In this document: positions 41,877-64,000 of the stretch, in pieces
Numbering within the stretch: position 1 is the first letter of the stretch
Layout of the letters: the number at the start of each line of letters is the position of its first letter
From: Amoebidium appalachense
Lineage: Eukaryota > Ichthyosporea
DNA length: 64,000 nt
Assembly (NCBI GenBank): GCA_963693365.1
Contig: CAVNZM010000007.1
Location: 6,200,001-6,264,000 of the forward strand
Direction: 5' to 3'
The notes under the pieces: generated by a model
Seen by the model: the letters and a program-made list of their open reading frames with translations, nothing else
Database searches by the model: none
What the model was told of the DNA's origin: nothing
Position numbers and translations under genes: made by a program

Positions 41877-43122
41877 GTCATTTACCACCGTGACTGCAGT
41901 GCTCAGGGTAGCAAATATGTACGAGTTGCATGGGTGTGCACTCATGTGCATTGGCCGTAGGCTGGTAACGTATAACAATTGGATTTGGCAAAGGCACCTT
42001 TGTGTGTGCGTGCGTGTGCCGTGTGCGCGCCCGCGTGCGTGGCATGTACATGTGTGTGTGTGCTTCTGCATCTACACGTAGTGTGCACGTGCACGTGTAT
42101 GCAAGATCATCAGCCTTACGTAACTCTTGTGCCACTATGCCGTGGAAAAACAAGGAAGCCTTTGCATGTACGTGCGGGAGCCGGAGGGCGGACGTGGGAC
42201 GCGCCAGGTGCACGGCCACAATGTGGGCGGGGAAGGGGGGGGGAAGGAGTGGGGAATGCGGAGGAGGGGAGCGTTACTACTCCATTTCACGGGGGGGTCG
42301 TGAGACTGGCCATGGTGGCGGGGAGAGACTGAGGGGGGTGGGGAGGGATAGGGGGGATCTGTCGAAGGGATCGAGAGGAAGTCAACGTAAACAAAACGAC
42401 CACTAAGTTTTATCATTTCATGTTATTAGGCCAGGGCCAGCCTAGCAACTGTGGGCCAATACACTATGAATAGGTGGGTGTGCCTTAAAATAATTTAGAA
42501 ACCAACAAACTCTGACGGGCTGTCCACTGTACCATATCACTCCGTGTGAAGAGTTCTGATACTTGCTTAGATGTGTGCTATGTTCAATTAACGACCTATG
42601 ATCTGCTCTGATACATCGGGTATTTTCACTCTTTCTCGAGGATATACTGAAATTTCCCTTTAAAAAAAAACAAAGCACGGTAGATATTTGCAATACATTT
42701 TAAGCAATTAATATATCTAGCGCCCAACTATCGTTCGTTTGAATTCTTCACGTGTCCAGCTTGCATATTTGGGAATTCTATCATCAACCTACTGTATCAC
42801 TGTATCATGCTACATAAACCATGTTTAGCTTTCAATCAAACAATCAGACACCACTAAATTCATTGCATTATCCCCCCCCCCCCCCCCCCCCCCCCCTCGG
42901 CGGGCAAAAAAAAAAAAAAAAAAAAAAAAAGGAGAGAGAGAAAGAAAGAAAGAATTTCAAGAACACTCGCCCACCCCTACCTACGGGATCCCACCCTTAA
43001 AGGGGTAAAAATCGACCAGGGAAATCGTTGACCCGGTTTTCACACTTGCCCTCATACCGTTGTGGGTATATAGTTATGAAAATAGAAACAAAGGCCGACG
43101 GGGGGGTGAGAGAGAGAGAGGA

Positions 43123-43156
<34 letters not shown>

Positions 43157-43223
43157 AGAGAGAGAGGAAGGTTAACAGAACACAGCCACGGCTCGTGTTG
43201 TAAACAAGAAAGGTGCGGGTTGA
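40923..43223. other. Intergenic region between the LINE copy and the UPRT 3' end
   Basis: No gene recognised. Contains CA/GT patches near 41160-41290, a C-then-A compound tract at 41804-41875, another at 42872-42930, and a poly-G patch near 43121-43155. The remainder is mixed sequence and would include the UPRT 3' UTR. Confidence 0.5.
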
Positions 43224-54901
<11,678 letters not shown>

Positions 54902-55381
54902 CTAAAACCTCATCGCTCCCATGCTCTGAATCATGTCATGAACCTCTGTCAGAGCCTCCTGCACCACCACCAACTCGTGGGCTGTGTGGGTTGAACCGGT
55001 AGCACACAGTCCACACATGCTCTCTTGACAAGTACGACAGAACATGCTCTTTTCCTTCTCGTGGAAATTACACATTTCTCTCCCTTCCAACACCTGATTC
55101 TCTGTTTGGGAGCTGGCCAAAAGCGCACGTCCAAGCATATAAGAACCCTCGTCAGTGTCCAGAAAGGTCGTATCAACACCAGAAGATGAGGCAGGGAGAT
55201 GCACCGTTTTCAAGCACAGGGGGCAGGAAAGGGCATTGCTCCAGCGTAGCCATTGTGCGTGCAGCAGCCAGTAGAGGCATACGGAGCAGTAGACATGTCC
55301 ACAGGGGAGTCTTTTGGGCAGACGCTCGTCAGAGTATATGAAGGTGCAGATTTGGCAGCGCCCAGAAACCTCCCCAAACAT
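54902..55381 (-). CDS. RING finger / B-box protein (TRIM-like, short)
   Basis: 159 aa from the ATG at 55381. The frame stays open upstream to a CACAG/TG context at about 55424, so an upstream coding exon is possible. A C3HC4 RING lies at residues 9-56 (C9, C12, C27, H29, C32, C35, C53, C56; LPCGHVYC is diagnostic). A B-box-type zinc finger follows (CNFHEKEKSMFC, then CRTCQ, MCGLC and an H-containing tail). It stops soon after, with no room for the coiled coil and C-terminal domain of typical TRIM proteins. It is predicted to be an E3 ubiquitin ligase or adaptor. Either it is a genuinely short protein or the rest lies in unrecognised exons. Confidence 0.75.
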   Translation of the reverse strand: MFGEVSGRCQICTFIYSDERLPKRLPCGHVYCSVCLYWLLHAQWLRWSNALSCPLCLKTVHLPASSSGVDTTFLDTDEGSYMLGRALLASSQTENQVLEGREMCNFHEKEKSMFCRTCQESMCGLCATGSTHTAHELVVVQEALTEVHDMIQSMGAMRF

Positions 55382-55490
55382 GTTGTTTGTTGATGACTCG
55401 TTGTCTGGTGATGGTTTTTTCACTGTGTCTGAGGCTCCACGTTTAAAGTGGGGTCCGCCGAAACTTCATGCCCTGATGGTGCTTGGTGCT

Positions 55491-55527
55491 CAAGGCCTCC
55501 TATATAGCACTCCATAAGGAGGCCTTG
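55491..55527. repeat. Hairpin related to 40886-40922
   Basis: Arms CAAGGCCTCCT and AGGAGGCCTTG around a loop containing ATATAGCACTCCAT. It lies between the divergent RING/B-box and SDR genes. The left arm plus ATAGCAC matches the hairpin at 40886. Confidence 0.8.
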
Positions 55528-56570
55528 GTGGTGCTAGTCGCTTAGGGTGGCCGAGGAAGTTGAGGTTTTTTCCCGCCCTCATTCGAGCAGGGTGGAAAAG
55601 GGGGCGTCACTTCTGGATATGTATTATGCCAACAAAAGGGAAGAGAAAGAAGATATATTAATGAATAACACAAATCTGAGAAACGCGAAGTTGCATCACC
55701 GCCTATTCAGCATCACCGCCTATTCAGTATGCTTTGCGTTGTAACGTCCGCTCACTCGAGCTCGAGCGTGAAACGCGAAGCTCACCACGTTTTGCGTAAC
55801 GGTCGTTTGCGCAAACATTAGGGAATGTGCCAGGATGCGTTCTGATGGGCCATTGCTTCCGCTGCTCCAAATGCGGAAATTTTATCAAACTATTGATTGG
55901 TGAGCCACCATAACTGTGGAGCCGCACAGTGCACCGGCCGCGGACTGCCGGAGCTGCTCAACTCAGTTGTCAGTGCCTCTCAGTGCCATGAACCACGGCG
56001 TTTTCAATTTCAATTTGAGTTCAGTTTTGCTGAGTTTTGACACGTGAATTCTTAGACTACTGTATTCAATTACAGTATTCTTAGTATTTTTAAGTCAAAC
56101 AGAAAACAGTGGCGTGATTAAACGTGCAAATGTTGCACCCTTCATCTGTTATATCTTTTTTTTTTTTTTTTTTATTTTTTTTAGTGCCTTGCACTGCACA
56201 AATACACGCAACGCCTTCATGCAGCTTTCAAAGGCTTGCATCATTCACGGCCCTGGACGCTGTTCCATGGCCAGAGGGACGTGCCACAGCCACGAGATTA
56301 CGGGTGTCATCATCAGAAAAATGTACAACCACGTTCTCCGATATCCGGCAATAATTTGTGACACCTTGGCCGTCAGCCCCAACACACACCCGCGCAAGTA
56401 CAAAAGCAATCCACCACAAACCAATCCCTATCAGTTACTACTTCGAATTAGTTCCTGTTCTTCTTCACAACAGGAATTTCATCCTCGAATAAGGCTCGCA
56501 TCTCTCAGGAAGAATTCTCATCTTTTACAACTCTTTCTTTTTCTTTCTCTTTCTAACAACGACCACCACC
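55528..56570. other. Divergent intergenic region before the SDR gene
   Basis: Contains a 17-bp direct repeat GCATCACCGCCTATTCA twice in tandem (55693-55726), the word AAACGCGAAG twice (55681, 55773), a T-rich tract at 56156-56182, and a CT-rich stretch just before the SDR start codon that fits a 5' UTR. Confidence 0.55.
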
Positions 56571-56951
56571 ATGACTTCCACCGACCACAAGCACTCTCTC
56601 CAGGGCAAGTTGGCCATCGTGACGGGTGCAAGCCGCGGCATCGGAGCAGCCATTGCCGTGGGACTTGCAAGCAAGGGGGCGTGTGTGGTTGTCAACTACG
56701 CGCAGAGCAAAGATGAGGCGGAGGAGGTGGTGAAGATGTGCAAGAAGATGGGGGGGAATGCGGTGGCGGTGCAGGCAGATGTGGGTGACGTCAAGCAGTG
56801 CAAGAAGTTGATTGACAAGTGGGTGCTTGCGTGATTTGACTGTGCATGTGGAGAGGGGGTTTAGAAAATGTGATGCAAACTTATTGTATTGTTAAAGGAA
56901 ACAGTGGGGGGTCATTGGTTTTTTTGTTTTTTTTTTGTTTTTTTTTTTGTT

Positions 56952-57000
<49 letters not shown>

Positions 57001-57201
57001 AAAAAGATGAAGAGAAAAAAATTTACTCGATGGGAATAGAACGTAGAACGATCTGTCAGTGCTTGGAAGGCCCTGTGACTATCATAGTTTGAAAGAAAAC
57101 GAGAACCGTTTGAGCGGTGATGGGTCTCTCTGTGTTGTTTTATACAACCCCTACATTTCAACTTCACAGTTAGCATCCCTTCCCCTCGTCGCCTCCCTCC
57201 A

Positions 57202-57232
<31 letters not shown>

Positions 57233-57790
57233 TTCCCCCTGTGGCCCCCCAAATCTGACTTTAACCCTCACTCCTTTTTTCTCCCTTTCTACTTTTTTTT
57301 CCACTTTTAATATTTCTTTAACTTATTCTTTTCTTTTCTTTTCTTTTTTCTTATTTCTAAATTTTTTAATTCCATGCAGGTGTCTGAACTTATGTGGGGA
57401 GGGCCACCAGCATATTCACATTCTCATCAACAATGCGGGGATAGCGGCCTACCAGCCAGTCAGCGAGGGGGATGAGGCCACCCTGGACAAGGTCTTTGCC
57501 ACTGAGGTCAAGGGGCCATTCTTCCTCGCAAAATACGCTATGCAGGTAAAGAGCCCCCCCCCCCCCCCCCCTCCCCTCTTCAGTAATCGTTTCAAAGCTC
57601 TTGAAGATTGAGTCATTAAGGTTGCTTAAGGGGGAGAGGCCCCGGGGGGGGGGGGGGGGGGGGGGAGGGTTGGATTCACAAAACATGGGAGGTGCACATT
57701 GATCGACCCAAATCCCATAACTGATTCAGTTATATCAATAGAGCAGCGCTGATTGAGAAAATTCCGATGAACTCGTAACACTTTAAAATG

Positions 57791-57832
<42 letters not shown>

Positions 57833-57954
57833 GAAAAAAAAGAAGAAAAAAAAAACCTTGTAGAAAGGGAGGCCCTTTTTTTCCGAGGTACAACACAATT
57901 CATCTAACTGATCATCCGACCCCCTCCCCCGCCCCCTCCCCTGCCACTCTCCCA

Positions 57955-58011
<57 letters not shown>

Positions 58012-58210
58012 AAAAGCACATGCCTGAGGGTGGGCGCATCATCAACATCAGCAGTGTGCAGGGCACGGAGGCCAACCCGCAGAAGGCCACCTATGCCATG
58101 GCCAAGGCAGCACTCAACCAGCTGACTAAGGCCCTGGCCGTGGAGCTTGGCGCAAAAGGTGCTTGCCTGGGAAAACACGTCTTCCCCCCATCTATTAAAA
58201 AAATTAAATT

Positions 58211-58243
<33 letters not shown>

Positions 58244-59161
58244 GAAAAGGAAGAATAAGCAAAGACAGCCCTTTGATGGTTCCCTGTCCCACGTCGGTTC
58301 GGTGCAAAATGTACTTGGGTTTCTGGGAACCTCGTCTCTTTGTCCCCCCTCCCCCCCCCCCCCCCCCCCCCTTCTGCCCCCTTTACCAAAAAAAAAGAGA
58401 GGAAGAAAAGAAAAAACAAACACAGCCACTAATGGATCCCTTTCCCGGGATCCCCTTACCCTCCCTCATCCCGCCTCCCCCCTCCCACCCACAAAAAAGT
58501 AGGACCCCATCCCCCCCAACAGCGCTCTTGTGTTCCGAACCTCTCTACCGTGGATTCTTTGCCCTCGACCTTGTCGACCGTGCTCATCCAGACACATTAT
58601 ACCCCCTCCTCCCCCCCCCCCCCCCCCCCACACCCACCCACCCGCACATACATACGAGAATGATTGCGCGCACGTACAACGCACCCTCAAAGCACACATC
58701 CGCGCACACACAGACACACACGTACACACACGCACGCCCATCCACACCCTCACACACCAAACACGACAGTGGCCACACCTGTACACCCACACGACATCCA
58801 CACACACACACACATAGAGTACACACCGAGCCTAAGACTTCACCCCCTCCCCCTCCCCCTCTTCTCCCCCCCCCCCCCCACCACACACACACGTACACAC
58901 ACTTACACACACATGTACACACACGTACTTACGTACACAGGCATCACCGTCAACACCGTGTCCCCCGGTGCCGTCGAGTCCAAACTCTACGCAATAGACC
59001 ACGACGAAGAGAAAGCAAAGAAGAGCGCATCAGCAAGCCCCATGGGACGAATTGGACAGCCGGAGGACATTAGCGACGTGGTGGTGTGGATGTGCACAAA
59101 GAAGGCAAAGTGGGTCACCGGGCAGAATTTCCACGTCGACGGGGGGGCTCTGATGGTTTAG
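56571..59161 (+). CDS. Short-chain dehydrogenase/reductase (FabG-like 3-oxoacyl-ACP reductase family)
   Basis: NAD(P)(H)-dependent oxidoreductase. Exons: 56571-56818, 57380-57545, 58017-58158, 58941-59161; 777 nt, 258 aa. The cofactor motif TGASRGIG lies at residues 18-25, NNAG at 100-103, and catalytic Ser151, Tyr164 and Lys168 (ISSVQG, YAMAK). A C-terminal VNTVSPGAVES and a GRIGQPEDISDVV plus GQNFHVDGG ending complete a classical SDR. The length is normal for the family. The start ATG is in a good context (CCACCACCATGA). The substrate is not determined; FabG-type ketoacyl reduction is the nearest guess. The exon 3 acceptor is preceded by about 14 A and a long poly-C. A candidate poly(A) signal is at 59488. 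Confidence 0.92.
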
Positions 59162-61950
<2,789 letters not shown>

Positions 61951-62925
61951 TCAACTATATGACTCGTGCGTCTCACCATTCAGCGGTGCGAATTCGATCT
62001 GCCAAGTCTGCGGCAAATTGTCCACAGACCACGTGTCAGTGTTTTCAGCCTTTGGCACACATTTCTCGGTGATGACGGTACCATTCTGAGCCAATGAAAT
62101 GCATCGGTTGGTTCCCGCGCGAACGACCCTCCAATCAGACGCGAGCTGTCCCATCCAATTAGATTTTACCCATTGCTGTGACCTTCTCCCTGATTGGCAT
62201 TGGGTTAAAACGACCAATCGGCTGGTACGTTCCGTTAGGCACTTGTTCGTGCCAAACACGCGCAACTCTGATGGTGTTCCTTCCGACTTTGCGTTATCCC
62301 ATTCCTGATCATCCCACTTCGACGCAAAACGAACAGATTTTGCGCTGTCGCACGGAGCAGCCGTGAGAGTGTTTCCTTTTTTCCCAGTGGCCATACATGT
62401 CCACGAACCCCCCGGGTTAGTCGGGTGGACCAACCGCGTATATAGCGCGCGTAGGTGTTGGGGCGTGTCGGCGTTTAGACCCTTGGCACCGCACATACCT
62501 GTCGGTGCCACCGACGCTGTGTGCGTCATTGTGTCGTTGTATACCGGTACCTTTAGCATTACGCTGGTGGTGGTGGTGGGGTAATAGTAGCATGTGTTTC
62601 GGTTTTCCCAACCTGCGGCTCTTTTTATCGGGGTACCAGGTGTGTTGGCGATGTTTCTGGTGGGGCTCCATGGAAGGGTGGTTTCGGTGGTGCAGACTAC
62701 GTGGCCATGGGTGGCTTGGGGTTGAAGTTTGGTCCAGCTGACCTGTAAAAGGGTTCAAGTTCGAAAGGTGTGTAAGATGCGTGTGTTTTGTATGTGTGGG
62801 GGTGGAGAGGGGTGTGTTTTTGTGTTGGGGTGGAGGGGGATGGTGCATGGGTGAGTGAATGGGTAAAACCCTAACCCTCCCCCCTCTTCCTCCTATCTCG
62901 GCCCCAAGATCTTGATCTCTTCCCC

Positions 62926-62956
<31 letters not shown>

Positions 62957-63913
62957 AAGGTTAAAAAACCTCTCCCCCCTTCCCCTTTATATCCCCCCCC
63001 CCCCCCCCCCCCCCTCTCCCCCCACAAAACAAAAAAAAAAAAAAAAAAAGGTTTTAAGAAAGAAAGAAAGGCCAAAAAAAAAAAAAAAAAAGGAAAGAAA
63101 GAAAGAAAGAAAGTAAGAAAGATAGAAAGAAAGAAAAGAAAAGAAAAGAAAACAAAAGAAAAGAGACAAGAAAAGAAAGAGGGAAGAGGGGGGGGGGGGG
63201 GGGGGGGAGAGGGGGGGGGGGGATGAAAGAAACTAATAAAGCAAGAGAGAGAAAAAAAACGAGCCCATGATATACCACTGTCTTTGCAAACTGTAGCTTA
63301 CCTTAACGTCCACCCACTTAGGTCCGTTCTGCAGCTCGCCATCAACCAGCGGTATCCTTTTTGTCGTAAATTTTACGTCTGCGATGTACGTTTTCTCGTC
63401 CGCAACCTGCTGTGTTGTTTCATTCGCCAATTTGCACGCATTCTCCGCCCCTGCTATGCTCGTTGTCAAAACCACATTCACAAACTTTGAAACCTTACCA
63501 CTCCCGTCCTCCGCGCGCACAACAGGCTCAGAGGTATACGGTAAGACACACAGTTTCATCATTTTACAGTACGACCCAATGTAGATAGTGTATCCAGGAT
63601 TGAAAAGAACTCGCCCATCCTTGATTCTGCTTGATGGTGGCTTGTAGACGTGGCAGTGGGAGTCGTAGATGTATGGTTGGGAGCCAAAACAGAAACGGTA
63701 TTGCCTTGCGTCCGGCACAACAACCCATGACGCGGCAAGGTCAAGCCAGTCTGTTTCTCTGTTCTTGTGGCATTGCTTGCAATATGTGGTTAAGCCTAGT
63801 TCCACGCGATAGGTTGGGTTTTTGGGCGCTGGGAGTGTTGAATCAGATGCAACGGTCATGCTCCTTGCCGACACCACTGCGGCAGCAAGGAGGAAAAGAG
63901 TTGTCGGGTTCAT
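61951..63913 (-). CDS. Secreted protein with C-terminal ricin-type beta-trefoil lectin-like region
   Basis: Exons 63913-63302 and 62742-61951; 1404 nt, 467 aa, phase 0 junction (donor gtaagc, acceptor ttttacag). Residues 1-17 (MNPTTLFLLAAAVVSARS) are a clear signal peptide. The N-terminal about 200 residues are Cys-containing and not recognised. The C-terminal about 170 residues show the repeats of a ricin B-type trefoil: SWTCMATGKKGNTLTAAPCD, NKCLTERTSRLVVLTQCQSG with QQW, and NRCISLAQNGTVITEKC with TWQIEF. The domain suggests sugar binding. No catalytic toxin domain is seen. It is probably secreted or cell-surface. The intron carries C/A-rich compound tracts. Confidence 0.8.
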
Positions 63914-64000
63914 GTTGACTAACCCTTTGGTTTGTGTCGGGAATAAGTGCCCTCTTTGCCAATAATGCTTCGTTCCCTTTCTTACTGCATAAACGTTTGT
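63914..64000. other. Upstream flank of the lectin gene
   Basis: 87 bp of mixed sequence, expected to hold the 5' UTR or promoter of the minus-strand lectin gene. No motif assigned. Confidence 0.4.

Noticed and set aside
41694-42410. Possible small genes between the LINE copy and UPRT
   Set aside because: Short frames with no recognisable domain, start context or splice support.
62866-62880. Interstitial telomere repeat (CCCTAACCCT)
   Set aside because: Fewer than two units; chance is enough to explain it.

Overview
This is a nuclear eukaryotic window. Every multi-exon gene is cut by spliceosomal introns, one gene holds a nested tRNA, and hAT, LINE and Pogo-type sequences are present. Introns and spacers are packed with simple repeats: poly-C or poly-G runs up to about 70 nt, (CA)n/(GT)n up to about 160 bp, and (GA)n. 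The coding exons themselves are compact and conserved. The gene set (TMCO3/KEA-type antiporter, NAD kinase, uracil phosphoribosyltransferase, F-box/LRR, RING/B-box, SDR, ricin-type lectin) and the large repeat-filled introns fit a unicellular eukaryote. An ichthyosporean-like holozoan is a reasonable guess, but the sequence alone does not prove it.

Layout: (1) 1-8993, minus: NAD kinase, 13 exons in the window, with the 3' end running off the left edge. (2) 11488-13229: a 1.74 kb non-autonomous hAT element with a perfect 8-bp target-site duplication. (3) 13371-18469, plus: F-box/LRR protein, 6 exons. (4) 19695-21842, plus: intact Pogo-like DDE transposase ORF whose third acidic residue is Asn. 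(5) 23365-37657, plus: TMCO3/KEA-like K+(Na+)/H+ antiporter, 16 exons, with a tRNA-Val(UAC) inside one intron. (6) 38754-40791: two 3' ends of one LINE family, one with a broken reverse transcriptase. (7) 43224-51915, minus: uracil phosphoribosyltransferase, 8 exons. (8) 54902-55381, minus: RING/B-box protein. (9) 56571-59161, plus: SDR oxidoreductase, 4 exons. (10) 61951-63913, minus: secreted protein with a C-terminal ricin-type lectin-like region, 2 exons. I rebuilt the exon chains by hand from splice sites, reading phase and family similarity. Each complete chain sums to a multiple of three.

The genes look like unrelated housekeeping or accessory genes and show no operon logic. What links them is how their introns appear to have grown. 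In at least three genes, and possibly four, the last 20-70 nt of an exon together with its 5' splice site has been copied one or more times into the following intron. In addition, a family of roughly 70-150 bp repeats (about ten copies) lies inside introns of three genes, and every copy is in the sense orientation of its host gene. These two patterns are the most unusual signals here.
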